From assembly GCA_041744375.1 (NCBI GenBank), contig JBGTLA010000063.1:1-64000 (forward strand): a stretch of DNA of 64,000 nucleotides, written 5' to 3'. The DNA comes from JBGTLA01 sp041744375 (GTDB lineage: Bacteria; Actinomycetota; Acidimicrobiia; Spongiisociales; ZC4RG35). The translations under genes were made by a program, and so were the position numbers. Positions 51,942-60,697 of the stretch are shown one piece after another; within the stretch, counting starts at the first letter, position 1; the number at the start of each line of letters is the position of its first letter. The notes under the pieces are model-generated. The model saw only the letters and a program-made list of their open reading frames with translations. It searched no databases and was not told the DNA's origin.

Positions 51942-52820
51942 GTGCTGGCACTGCCTCATCTGGCCTCGGGGAAGGTTCGGGAGATCTACGAGATCGACGA
52001 CGAACGTCTCTTATTCGTCGCCACCGACAGGATCTCGGCCTTCGACGTGATCCTCGATCAACCGATACCCGACAAAGGCCGGGTCCTGACGGGGCTCTCA
52101 CTCCACTTCTTCGACCTGCTCGACACTCCCAATCACCTCGTGACAACCGACCTAAGCGATGTCGACGCCCTGACTGACGAGGACATCGACTACCTGACTG
52201 GAAGATCGATGGTGGTGCGGCGGGCCGAGGTGATCCCCATCGAGTGTGTCGTACGCGGATATCTATACGGCTCCTCGTGGAGTGAGTACCGAAGCGGCGG
52301 AGGCCCCACCACCGAGCATCTCCCCGGCGGTCTCCAGATGGCCGACAAGCTGCCAGAACCGCTGTTCACTCCCGCCACGAAAGCAGTCACGGGACACGAC
52401 GAGAACATAACCGAGGCCGAAACCCGGGCGCGGGTGGGTGACGCGCTCTACGAGGAGCTACGCACCCGCTCCCTCGACATCTACCAACGGGCGTCCGCCC
52501 ACGCTGCCCACCGAGGAGTGATCCTGGCCGACACCAAATTCGAATTCGGTTTCGCCGGAGATGAACTTCTCTTGATCGACGAAGTGTTGACCCCCGACTC
52601 GTCGCGTTACTGGCCCGCTGACGAATGGGTCCCCGGATCCACCGTGCCCAGCTTTGACAAGCAGTACGTGCGCGAGTGGCTCGACTCCAGTGGATGGGAC
52701 CGCCAGCCTCCACCACCCACCTTGCCAACCCAGGTGATCGAAGGTACGAGGGCCAGGTACATAGAAGCCTATGAGATCCTCACCGGGACCAGGTTCGACG
52801 ACTACTCCTCACCGACATGA
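51942..52820 (+). CDS. purC: Phosphoribosylaminoimidazole-succinocarboxamide synthase
   Basis: A 292-residue enzyme making SAICAR from CAIR and aspartate. It has SGKVREIYEIDDERLLFVATDRISAFD at the N-terminus (two family motifs, the second DRISAFD), EVIPIECVVRGY, and LADTKFEFG and LIDEVLTPDSSRYW near the C-terminus. It opens a compact purC-purS-purQ-purL operon and overlaps purS by ATGA. Confidence 0.96.
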   Translation: MLALPHLASGKVREIYEIDDERLLFVATDRISAFDVILDQPIPDKGRVLTGLSLHFFDLLDTPNHLVTTDLSDVDALTDEDIDYLTGRSMVVRRAEVIPIECVVRGYLYGSSWSEYRSGGGPTTEHLPGGLQMADKLPEPLFTPATKAVTGHDENITEAETRARVGDALYEELRTRSLDIYQRASAHAAHRGVILADTKFEFGFAGDELLLIDEVLTPDSSRYWPADEWVPGSTVPSFDKQYVREWLDSSGWDRQPPPPTLPTQVIEGTRARYIEAYEILTGTRFDDYSSPT

Positions 52821-53059
52821 AGGTCACAGTGCACATCGAAAGGCGTCCGGTGATCGCCGACCCGGAAGGAGCCACCATCGCTCGCTCCCTCGCCGATCTC
52901 GGTTACGACGATGTCTCCACCGTGAGGACCGGGAGGACGTTCCACCTCGAAGTGGTCGGTGACGACCCCGAGCACATCAGGAAGCGCGTAACGGAGATGT
53001 GCGAGACACTGCTCGCCAACCCTGTCATAGAGGACTACGAGGTCGCGGTGGAGCCATGA
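52817..53059 (+). CDS. purS: Phosphoribosylformylglycinamidine synthase subunit PurS
   Basis: An 80-residue protein matching PurS (MKVTVHIERRPVIADPEGATI, then LGYDDVSTVRTGRTFHLEV). PurS bridges PurQ and small PurL in the FGAR amidotransferase complex. It overlaps purC by ATGA. Confidence 0.93.
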   Translation: MKVTVHIERRPVIADPEGATIARSLADLGYDDVSTVRTGRTFHLEVVGDDPEHIRKRVTEMCETLLANPVIEDYEVAVEP

Positions 53060-53126
53060 GCCTCCCCATGGTTCTGTTGCCTCGACCGCATAAGGAGATG
53101 GCCCGTCCGGGTCGGAGGCGGATTCG

Positions 53127-53780
53127 ATGAGCGGGATCGGGGTGGTGGTGTTCCCAGGGTCGAACTGTGAGCACGACATGGTGTGGGCGTTGGAGGCTCT
53201 AGGAGCAGAAACCCACCTGGTGTGGCATCGCGATACCGACCTCTCCGGGCTAGACGGTGTCGTTCTCCCCGGTGGATTCGCTCACGGGGACTATCTCAGG
53301 ACCGGAGCCATCGCCAGGTTCTCGCCAGTCATGGCCCCCGTGGCAGAGATGGCGGAGTCGGGCAAACCTGTGGTTGGAATCTGCAACGGATTCCAGATTC
53401 TGTGTGAAGCGCAGATCCTGGCGGGCGCTCTCATAGCCAACCGCGACCTCAGGTTCATCTGCCGACCCGTGGAGATAGAGGTGGTCGACACCGACACGGT
53501 CTTGACATCTGCGGCCGAGCCTGGCGCGGTTCTCACCATCCCGCTCAACTCGTATGAGGGCCAGCATTGTGACCCGGATGGCACAGCTCGCGTGGTAGCT
53601 CGCTATGTCGAAGACGTGAACGGATCTCAGAACCTTGCTGCTGCCGTGGCCAATGCGAGGGGAAACGTCGTCGGGATCATGCCTCATCCCGAGAGAGCGA
53701 GCGAGGAGATCCTCGGGTCGGCCGATGGACGGATCCTGCTCGAGAGCCTGGTGGCATCGTCGGTGGGAAGTCGGACGTGA
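53127..53780 (+). CDS. purQ: Phosphoribosylformylglycinamidine synthase glutaminase subunit PurQ
   Basis: A 217-residue class I glutaminase. It has GVVVFPGSNCEHD at the N-terminus, VLPGGFAHGDYLR, the nucleophile Cys in GICNGFQIL, and the His/Glu of the triad in MPHPERA. It supplies ammonia to PurL. GGAGG lies 8 bases before the ATG, and the gene overlaps purL by GTGA. Confidence 0.95.
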   Translation: MSGIGVVVFPGSNCEHDMVWALEALGAETHLVWHRDTDLSGLDGVVLPGGFAHGDYLRTGAIARFSPVMAPVAEMAESGKPVVGICNGFQILCEAQILAGALIANRDLRFICRPVEIEVVDTDTVLTSAAEPGAVLTIPLNSYEGQHCDPDGTARVVARYVEDVNGSQNLAAAVANARGNVVGIMPHPERASEEILGSADGRILLESLVASSVGSRT

Positions 53781-56035
53781 ATGTCGAGTTGGCCCCCGAG
53801 GAGGATGCCCTCACCGAGGAGCCAGGGGAAAACCCCGTCGACAGCGACGAAGACCTTCTCCACCGTCGCCTCGGGCTCACCGACGACGAGTACGAGCGCA
53901 TCCTCGACATCTTGGGGCGCCCGCCCCGGCCGGCCGAATTGGCCATGTATTCGGTCATGTGGTCGGAGCACTGCTCTTACAAGTCATCTCGCCTGCATCT
54001 CCGCCGCTTCCCCACCGAGGCACCGTGGGTGGTGGTCGGCCCCGGCGAGAACGCAGGAGTCATCGACATCGGCGACGGATGGCTGGCCGCCTTTCGTATA
54101 GAGAGCCACAATCACCCCTCCTTCGTAGAGCCTTACCAAGGGGCCGCCACCGGTGTCGGGGGTATCCTGCGCGATGTGTTCACGATGGGCGCCCGACCGA
54201 TCGCCTTGTGGGATCAGATCAGGTTCGGTCCCCTCGAGGAGGCGCACAATCGGTATCTCTTCTCCGGGGTGGTGAGCGGCATCGCCGGATACGGCAACGC
54301 CGTAGGGGTTCCAACTGTGGGCGGCGAGGTCGCGTTCGAGAAGTGCTATTCGGGAAACCCGCTGGTGAACGTCATGTGCCTGGGGGTCCTCAGGCGGGAA
54401 CAGTTGGTGCTCGGTACGGCCGGCGCACCCGGGACCGTGGCCGTCCTGCTCGGTGCAGCCACCGGACGCGACGGGATAGGCGGAGCCTCGGTACTCGCCT
54501 CCGCCTCCTTTGACGAGGCGGCTGGCGCCAAACGTCCCGCCGTCCAGGTGGGGGACCCGTTCGAGGAGAAAAAGCTCATCGAAGCCTGCCTCGAATTGTA
54601 CGAGCGCAACCTGGTGGTGGGTGTACAGGACCTGGGAGCTGCCGGCCTCTCCTGTGCGGTGTCAGAACCGGCCGCCCGGGCTGGGGCGGGAATGCGAGTC
54701 GAACTCGATCGCGTCCACGTTCGAGAGCCCAATATGACTGCCGCCGAACTCCTCATGTCGGAGTCCCAGGAGCGGATGATGGCCTTCGTAAGCCCAGCAC
54801 TGGTCGATGCCGTCCTCGCGGTGGCCGCCCGGTGGGAGATCGACGCCTCCGTGGTCGGTGAGGTGACTTCGGACACGGCCCTCGTCGTCACTTATTCCGG
54901 AGAGACTGTGGCCGAGGTCCCCGCCGCCTCCCTCACCGAGGAAGCACCGCTGTACGACCGACCGCTCGGCGAGCCTTCATGGATCGAGGATCTCTGGTCC
55001 AACAGCCTGACCCACATGACCCAGCCGGCGCTAGCCACGGCGTTGCTGCGACTACTCGACGACCCTTCGCTCGCCTCGTCGGCGTGGGTCTATGAGCAAT
55101 TCGACCATATGCTCTTCCTCAATACCGTGGTTGGTCCAGGCAACGACGGCAACCTCCTGCGCATCAAAGGCACAGACAAGGCCTTGGCCGTTTCCACCGA
55201 CGGCAACGGTCGGCTCTGTCATCTCGATCCCCGACGGGGAGGCGCGCTGATCGTGTACGAGGCCGCCCTCAATGTGGCCATGACGGGCGCCCAACCACGT
55301 GGCCTGGTCGACAATCTCAACTTCGGCAACCCGGAGAAACCGGAGGTCATGTGGCAGTTCAGCCAGGTTGTCGACGGCATCTCCGAGGCCTGCGCCGCCC
55401 TGGGTATCCCGGTGGTGGGTGGCAATGTGTCGTTCTACAACGAGACCGACGGCATCGACATCTACCCCACACCCGTGGTGGGGCTGGTGGGGCTGGTGGA
55501 GCCGGTGCCGGTCACGCCACCCCGCCTGTCCCGGGCCACTGCCGGAATGGACCTCTGGCTGGCAGGGCCCGGTGGCTCGATCAACCTGGCCGGTTCAGCG
55601 TACGAACAGGTCACCTTCGGACATGTAGGTGGGCGTCCGTCTGCTCCCGACGGCACCATGGCCCGGGCGGCCATCTCACTGGGACAGACTCTCGTCCAAG
55701 AAGGCCTCTCCCCTGCCCTTCACGACGTCTCCGATGGGGGGCTGGCCGTGACCGTGGCGGAAATAGCCATTGCTTCTGAGGTGGGTGTCACGGTGGACTA
55801 CACCGACTGGCGTCACCTCTTCAGCGAAGAGCCGCACCGCTTCGTCTTCGCAGCCGAGGTGAGCAACCGCCGGCGAATCTCGGAAGCGGCTCAGGCGGCG
55901 AGAATACCGGCCGAGCGCATCGGCTCATTCGACGGGACAGACATCACCTTCCGGCGGGAGGGCGCCAGGGCGGTCTTGGATCTCGCCACCGCCTCTGCCA
56001 CTTGCCGCTCCGCGCTCTCTCGCCGCCTTGCATGA
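53777..56035 (+). CDS. purL: Phosphoribosylformylglycinamidine synthase, small PurL subunit
   Basis: A 752-residue synthase of the small PurL type (large forms have about 1300 residues with fused glutaminase). It has MYSVMWSEHCSYKSSR, ESHNHPSFVEPYQGAATGVGG (the HNHP motif), GVQDLGAAGLSCAVSE and the second-half GDGWLA/GGGALI-type ATP motifs. It works with PurS and PurQ encoded directly upstream to convert FGAR to FGAM. Confidence 0.96.
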   Translation: MNVELAPEEDALTEEPGENPVDSDEDLLHRRLGLTDDEYERILDILGRPPRPAELAMYSVMWSEHCSYKSSRLHLRRFPTEAPWVVVGPGENAGVIDIGDGWLAAFRIESHNHPSFVEPYQGAATGVGGILRDVFTMGARPIALWDQIRFGPLEEAHNRYLFSGVVSGIAGYGNAVGVPTVGGEVAFEKCYSGNPLVNVMCLGVLRREQLVLGTAGAPGTVAVLLGAATGRDGIGGASVLASASFDEAAGAKRPAVQVGDPFEEKKLIEACLELYERNLVVGVQDLGAAGLSCAVSEPAARAGAGMRVELDRVHVREPNMTAAELLMSESQERMMAFVSPALVDAVLAVAARWEIDASVVGEVTSDTALVVTYSGETVAEVPAASLTEEAPLYDRPLGEPSWIEDLWSNSLTHMTQPALATALLRLLDDPSLASSAWVYEQFDHMLFLNTVVGPGNDGNLLRIKGTDKALAVSTDGNGRLCHLDPRRGGALIVYEAALNVAMTGAQPRGLVDNLNFGNPEKPEVMWQFSQVVDGISEACAALGIPVVGGNVSFYNETDGIDIYPTPVVGLVGLVEPVPVTPPRLSRATAGMDLWLAGPGGSINLAGSAYEQVTFGHVGGRPSAPDGTMARAAISLGQTLVQEGLSPALHDVSDGGLAVTVAEIAIASEVGVTVDYTDWRHLFSEEPHRFVFAAEVSNRRRISEAAQAARIPAERIGSFDGTDITFRREGARAVLDLATASATCRSALSRRLA

Positions 56036-56063
56036 GCGGTCGGAGATCGTTGCGGTTGGCCGT

Positions 56064-56069
56064 TAGCAT
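56064..56069 (+). promoter_or_regulatory. Leaderless-type -10 box of pfkA
   Basis: TAGCAT is followed by 9 bases and the ATG at 56079. Confidence 0.45.
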
Positions 56070-56078
56070 TCGTGTCGA

Positions 56079-57182
56079 ATGGCGCGCACCATCGGAATTC
56101 TCACCGCCGGCGGAGACTCCCCCGGGCTCAACGCCGCCATCCGGGCGGTGGGCAAGTCGGCCGACAAGACGTACGGCATCCAACTGATCGGTTTCCGCGA
56201 CGGATTCCGCGGGCTGATGCAAGACCGTTTCGACCGCTTGGGCCCCGAGGATCTCGCCGGGATCCTCGACCGGGGAGGCACCATCCTCGGCACCAGCCGG
56301 ACCAAAGTCCACAAGATGGACGTCGGGAACGGCAAGCCGATCGACATGCGACCCATGATGAAGAAGGTGACCGAGGGCCACCAGTTGGAGGCGTTGGTTT
56401 GTCTGGGCGGCGGCGGCACGATCAAGAACGCCCTTCGCCTGGAAGATGCCGGAATCCCGGTGCTCACTCTCCCCAAGACCATCGATAACGACGTCTTCGG
56501 GACCGATGTCACCTTTGGCTACGACACTGCCGTCAACATCGCCACCGAGGCCATCGACCGGCTCCACTCTACGGCGCACAGCCATCACCGCATCGTGGTG
56601 GTCGAGCTGATGGGCCACAACACCGGCTGGCTCGCTCTCGGTTCCGGCCTCGCCTCGGGAGCCGACGTCATCCTCCTACCCGAGATCCCCTACGACGTCG
56701 ACGTCATCGCCGACAAGATCCTCCACCGCAAGACCGTGGGGTCCCCGTTCTCGATCGTGGCCGTGGCGGAGGGCGCGTGGTCGGTCCAGGAGGCCGCCGA
56801 TCGGGAAGGAGAGTCCGATTCTTGGGACGACGACGACTCGTCTGACGAGGCCTGGGAGGGCGAGAACGCCAGGCATCGATCCACCGAACGGTTGGCAGCG
56901 CAACTGGAAGAGAGGACCGGTCTGGAGTCGCGAGTCACGATTCTCGGCCACGTACAGCGCGGTGGCACACCTTCGCCCGCCGACCGGCTGTTGGCCACCC
57001 GCCTGGGCACGGCTTGCGTCGACCTCATTGCCGAGGGCGTCCACGGCGTCATGGTGGCGGCCCGTGGCGAAGGAACCGAGCCGGTAGCCCTCAAAGAGGT
57101 GGCCGGTCGCCGGCGTCCGGTTCCCCTCGACCACCCGATGATCCACAGCGCCCGCCGTTTGGGCATCTCCCTGGGCGACTGA
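56079..57182 (+). CDS. pfkA: 6-phosphofructokinase family protein with unusual GGGG metal loop
   Basis: A 367-residue PfkA-family enzyme with GGDSPGLNAAIR at the N-terminus, the catalytic PKTIDND (Asp136 and Asp138), the ELMGHNTGW loop and GHVQRGG. Two positions decide phosphoryl donor use: the loop normally GGDG (ATP) or GGDD (PPi) reads GGGG here (110-113), and the PKTIDND lysine is the residue of PPi-dependent and mixed actinobacterial enzymes. The Mg-binding Asp of the GGDG loop is missing. An acidic insertion (SWDDDDSSDEAWEGE) lies near residue 250. Donor specificity is therefore uncertain. Confidence 0.88.
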   Translation: MARTIGILTAGGDSPGLNAAIRAVGKSADKTYGIQLIGFRDGFRGLMQDRFDRLGPEDLAGILDRGGTILGTSRTKVHKMDVGNGKPIDMRPMMKKVTEGHQLEALVCLGGGGTIKNALRLEDAGIPVLTLPKTIDNDVFGTDVTFGYDTAVNIATEAIDRLHSTAHSHHRIVVVELMGHNTGWLALGSGLASGADVILLPEIPYDVDVIADKILHRKTVGSPFSIVAVAEGAWSVQEAADREGESDSWDDDDSSDEAWEGENARHRSTERLAAQLEERTGLESRVTILGHVQRGGTPSPADRLLATRLGTACVDLIAEGVHGVMVAARGEGTEPVALKEVAGRRRPVPLDHPMIHSARRLGISLGD

Positions 57183-57227
57183 TCGACGCCCGGCCCCACA
57201 TAGGGCTCAGCGTGGCATGCTGCATCA

Positions 57228-58679
57228 GTGGCCGCTTCCCGCTCCATCCTCTCTCGCCAATATCTTCCCGCCTCGATAGCGATCTTCACGGCAGTGGCCA
57301 TCGTTGCGTTCGAAGGTCTGGCTGTGACCGCCGCCCTCCCCGAGCTCGCGGCCGAACTAGGGCAAGTCGCTTTGCTTCCGTGGGTTGTGACCGGGTTCTT
57401 GTTGGCTTCCGGAGTCGCAACGGCCGTGACCGGCAGCCTGGTCGACTCTCATGGGACCTCTGCCGTGTTTCGCTTCGCCACGATTTCGTTCGCCCTGACC
57501 TCTTTGGCGGCCGCACTGGCACCGTCGATGCATTGGCTGGTGACGGCGCGTCTTCTCCAGGGTGCCGCCGGGGGAGCCATCATCTCAGTGGGCGTGGCCG
57601 CCGTGGCGCTCGTCTATCCCGGCCACCTGGCGGGTCGCGCCCTCGCTGCCAACGCCAACGTGTGGGGCGTCCTCGGATTCGCCGGACCGGCCATTGCCGC
57701 GGCGATGCTCCAGTTCGGATCGTGGCGTTGGATCTTCCTGATCATGATTCCCCTCGCAATGGTGGCTCTGGGTGCGGGGTGGAAAGCACTCCCCCACGCG
57801 GTCGAACCTCGACCCGCCCGCATCGACTGGACGTCGGTAGGCCTGTTGGTCGTGACCGTGGGAGCCGTTCTGGGGGCAGTGTCCGACCTATCTCACAACT
57901 CTCCCTTCTTCCTGGCGGTGGGTGGTTTGTCGGGCATTCTCGGGTGGAGGCGGATCGGACGTCGAGCTTCGCCCCTCATCGATCGACAGTTCATAGCCGC
58001 CAGGCCGTACGCCCAGCTGGCAGTGGCGGCCGGACTGACCTTGGCTGCCATGGGCGGGATGTCGGCCTACCTACCCGTTTACGTCCGGGCCGCTCGCGGG
58101 GGTTCGGCAGCCGCTGCCGCCTGGTCGGTGTTGTGGCTGACGATGGGTTGGGTGCTGGCGGCCAACGTGGCCGGCCGCATCACCGACCGGGTCTCCGCCG
58201 AACGGGTATTGACCCTCGGGGCAACGATCGGTCCGTTCGTGCTCATCGCGGCCGGATTGGCCGTGGCGTTCGAGGCCCCACTGCCTCTCGTGTTCGCGGC
58301 CTACGTCGGCATGGGTGCCTCGGTGGGCACCGTGACCAATGCCTCGCTCCAATTGGTGCGAGATGTCGTACCCCCGAACCTCGCCGGCCGTGCCACCTCA
58401 GCCCATGCCTTCGCCCGGACGATGGGTATGACCTTGGGAGCGGGCTTGACGGGCGGCGTCATCCTGGCGATCGTCGGGGGACGGGTAGCCGATCTCTCAG
58501 CGGTTCGCGACGCCCTGGCAGGCGAGGCGACCGAGCTGGCGGGAGCGGCAGCATCGGCCCTCGGTTTGGGTTTCGCCGTCGCCCACCTCGTGGCCGTCGC
58601 CCTTGTGGGCACCGCCGTCGGGGCAGTTTTGAGCCTACGGAGCGGATCGAGAGCGGGAGTTGGTCCTCCCCTTCCCTAG
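57228..58679 (+). CDS. MFS transporter, DHA2/EmrB-like
   Basis: A 483-residue major-facilitator protein with 12-14 helices. It has ALPELAAELG in the first loop, the motif-A-like TGSLVDSHG, motif C-like VLGFAGPAIAAAM, and a second half with GMGASVGTVTNASLQLVRD, all usual for DHA-type drug/H+ antiporters. The start is GTG; CATGCT 6 bases upstream is a weak leaderless -10 candidate. The substrate is unknown. Confidence 0.87.
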   Translation: MAASRSILSRQYLPASIAIFTAVAIVAFEGLAVTAALPELAAELGQVALLPWVVTGFLLASGVATAVTGSLVDSHGTSAVFRFATISFALTSLAAALAPSMHWLVTARLLQGAAGGAIISVGVAAVALVYPGHLAGRALAANANVWGVLGFAGPAIAAAMLQFGSWRWIFLIMIPLAMVALGAGWKALPHAVEPRPARIDWTSVGLLVVTVGAVLGAVSDLSHNSPFFLAVGGLSGILGWRRIGRRASPLIDRQFIAARPYAQLAVAAGLTLAAMGGMSAYLPVYVRAARGGSAAAAAWSVLWLTMGWVLAANVAGRITDRVSAERVLTLGATIGPFVLIAAGLAVAFEAPLPLVFAAYVGMGASVGTVTNASLQLVRDVVPPNLAGRATSAHAFARTMGMTLGAGLTGGVILAIVGGRVADLSAVRDALAGEATELAGAAASALGLGFAVAHLVAVALVGTAVGAVLSLRSGSRAGVGPPLP

Positions 58680-58728
58680 GACGGTCTCGATTACAACGCA
58701 AGCCCGACTTACAGCTCGGCAAGAGTCC

Positions 58729-58782
58729 TGGTAGGAGGCCCCGCGTCGATGGCTGGAATGAGTCTTTCAACACTGTCCTAGG
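58729..58782 (+). repeat. Dispersed intergenic motif, copy B
   Basis: This copy contains both parts of the motif: TGGTAGGAGGCC, CGTCGATGGCTGGA and TTTCAACACTGTCCTAGG. By eye it matches copy A at about 42 of 54 positions and copy C at 24 of 30. It lies about 120-175 bases before the alpha/beta hydrolase gene and points toward it. Confidence 0.6.
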
Positions 58783-58876
58783 ACTAGATATCAAACGCTC
58801 CAGGCTGCAGAAGTGCTCACCGGCCAGCGGCTCGGCACAAGTCTCCCACACCAGCAGAAGCCTCGTAGACCCCCAT

Positions 58877-58882
58877 TAGGCT
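58877..58882 (+). promoter_or_regulatory. -10 box of the hydrolase/enoyl-CoA hydratase operon
   Basis: TAGGCT lies 21 bases before the ATG at 58904, with a GAGAGGAG ribosome-binding site between, so this transcript has a short leader. Confidence 0.45.
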
Positions 58883-58903
58883 GGGGAGAGAGAGGAGAGA
58901 ACG

Positions 58904-59866
58904 ATGCTGGGGAAGGCCGCCTGGAAGCTCACCAAGAACCTGCCTCGCATGGCGGCTTTCGGTGCCGGTGCCGGGATTGCCTGGTCGGCGTTGGCCGTCG
59001 ACCACGCCATGCCGCTGGGGCCGGCTCTCCCGGGGATTCGTGTCACCACAACCGACGGAATGGGTGGCTCCGTTGCCCTGTACTCCGACGAGTCCGGCCA
59101 GGGAACGCCCGTGCTTCTCGTTCACTCGGTCAACGCGGCCGCCTCGTCGTATGAGATGCGGCCGATCTTCTCCCGACTCCAGGGAGAGCGTCCGGTGTGG
59201 GCCATCGATTTGCCGGGATTCGGTTCCTCCGACCGGACCGAGCGTGCCTACACGCCCGAACTGATGTCAGGCGCGGTGGTGCGGGCACTGGAGCGTGTTG
59301 AGGTCCCGGCCCACGTCGTAGCGCTCTCGCTCGGTGCCGAGTTCGCCGCTCGCGCTGCGCTCGACCGACCCGATCTCGTCGCAAGCCTCTCCCTCATCAG
59401 TCCGACCGGGTTCGGCGCCCGCCTCTCCGGCTCGGGCCTTCCCGAGAACGTCCTGGGGTTTCCCTTGTGGTCTCAGGCCGTTTTCGATCTCATCGCCAGC
59501 CGGCGGTCGATCCGTTTCTTCCTCTCGAGGAGCTTCGCCGGGCCTGTCGACGAGATGATGGTCGATCATGCCTATCGCACTGCCCACCAGCCGGGTGCTC
59601 GTCACGCCCCGCTCGCTTTCCTGTCCGGTCGCCTCTTCACCTCCGACGCCATCCCCAGGATCTACGCACCGGTGACCGTCCCCACAATGGTCCTCTACGA
59701 CCGGGATGCCTTCACAGACTTCGCCCGGTTGCCCGAGTTCATCGCCGATCGCAGCGGGTGGAGCGCCACTCGCATAGCCGGAAGCAACGGACTGTGTCAT
59801 TGGGATCACCCGACGGCGACCGTCAACGCCCTGGTGGGCCACTGGCACGAAGCCGAGGCGAGATGA
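58904..59866 (+). CDS. Alpha/beta hydrolase
   Basis: A 320-residue alpha/beta-hydrolase with an N-terminal hydrophobic segment (about 15-40), oxyanion region VLLVHSVNAAAS, the DLPGFGSSDR strand and a nucleophile elbow ALSLGAEFAA, in which the first Gly of GxSxG is replaced by Ala. A late Asp (YDRDAF) and His (CHWDHP) complete the expected triad. The substrate is unknown. It overlaps the enoyl-CoA hydratase gene by ATGA. Confidence 0.85.
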   Translation: MLGKAAWKLTKNLPRMAAFGAGAGIAWSALAVDHAMPLGPALPGIRVTTTDGMGGSVALYSDESGQGTPVLLVHSVNAAASSYEMRPIFSRLQGERPVWAIDLPGFGSSDRTERAYTPELMSGAVVRALERVEVPAHVVALSLGAEFAARAALDRPDLVASLSLISPTGFGARLSGSGLPENVLGFPLWSQAVFDLIASRRSIRFFLSRSFAGPVDEMMVDHAYRTAHQPGARHAPLAFLSGRLFTSDAIPRIYAPVTVPTMVLYDRDAFTDFARLPEFIADRSGWSATRIAGSNGLCHWDHPTATVNALVGHWHEAEAR

Positions 59867-60666
59867 CAATTCACTCCTACCGAAACCTGCGGATCAACCA
59901 CACCGGGGCCGGCGTGACCGAAGTGGTCCTCGACGATCCCGACCGGCTCAACGCGGTCGACAGCGCCGGTCACTCTGAGCTGACAACGATCTGGATCGAC
60001 CTCGACCACGACGAAGACACCCGCGCCATTCTCCTTCGCGCCGAAGGCCGGGCGTTTTCGGCCGGTGGCGACTTCACTCTGTTGGAGGCCGTCATGAGCG
60101 ACCCCTCGGCTCATCGGCGCACCCTGAGAGAGGCGCGCGAGTTGGTGAGGAACATCATCGAGTGCTCCAAGCCGATCGTCTCTGCCATCAACGGGCCGGC
60201 GGTGGGCGCGGGCCTGGCAGCCGCGCTCCTCGCCGACATCCCCATCGCCGGCCGATCGGCCAGGATCCTCGACGGGCACACCACAATCGGAGTGGCAGCT
60301 GGAGACCACGCCGTTCTGATCTGGCCACTGCTGGTGGGAATGGCCAAGGCAAAGTACCACCTCATGACCAACGAACCCATCGACGGGACGGAGGCGGAGA
60401 GATTGGGGCTCGTGGCCATGGTGGTCGACGACGCGCAGCTACTTGATCAGGCCCGCCGGGTGACTGCTCGACTCGCCGAAGGCTCGGCCGAAGCATTGAC
60501 TTGGACGAAACATACACTCAACCACTGGCTGAGGGCTGCCTATCCAGCCTTCGACGCTTCTGTGGCCTACGAGTTCTTGGGCTTCCTCGGCCGAGACGCC
60601 GAGGAGGGGGTAGCGGCGGTGCGTGCCAAGAGACGGCCCATGTTCGACGCTACCCGAGAAGAATGA
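59863..60666 (+). CDS. Enoyl-CoA hydratase/isomerase family protein
   Basis: A 267-residue crotonase-fold protein with the oxyanion motif GRAFSAGGDF, the second half-site NGPAVGAGLAAALLADIPIA, and the family C-terminal helices. The catalytic-Glu positions of standard hydratases are not obvious (the region reads GVAAGDHAVLIWP), so isomerase, hydrolase or other crotonase activity is possible. The ATG at 59863 overlaps the hydrolase stop; the long upstream extension is rejected. Confidence 0.87.
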   Translation: MTIHSYRNLRINHTGAGVTEVVLDDPDRLNAVDSAGHSELTTIWIDLDHDEDTRAILLRAEGRAFSAGGDFTLLEAVMSDPSAHRRTLREARELVRNIIECSKPIVSAINGPAVGAGLAAALLADIPIAGRSARILDGHTTIGVAAGDHAVLIWPLLVGMAKAKYHLMTNEPIDGTEAERLGLVAMVVDDAQLLDQARRVTARLAEGSAEALTWTKHTLNHWLRAAYPAFDASVAYEFLGFLGRDAEEGVAAVRAKRRPMFDATREE

Positions 60667-60684
60667 GTCCACATCGGCTACGCC

Positions 60685-60690
60685 TACCAT
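60685..60690 (+). promoter_or_regulatory. Leaderless-type -10 box of purFM
   Basis: TACCAT is followed by 7 bases and the GTG at 60698. The in-frame ATG at 60689 lies inside the box, so it is unlikely to be the start. Confidence 0.5.
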
Positions 60691-60697
60691 GGGCACC

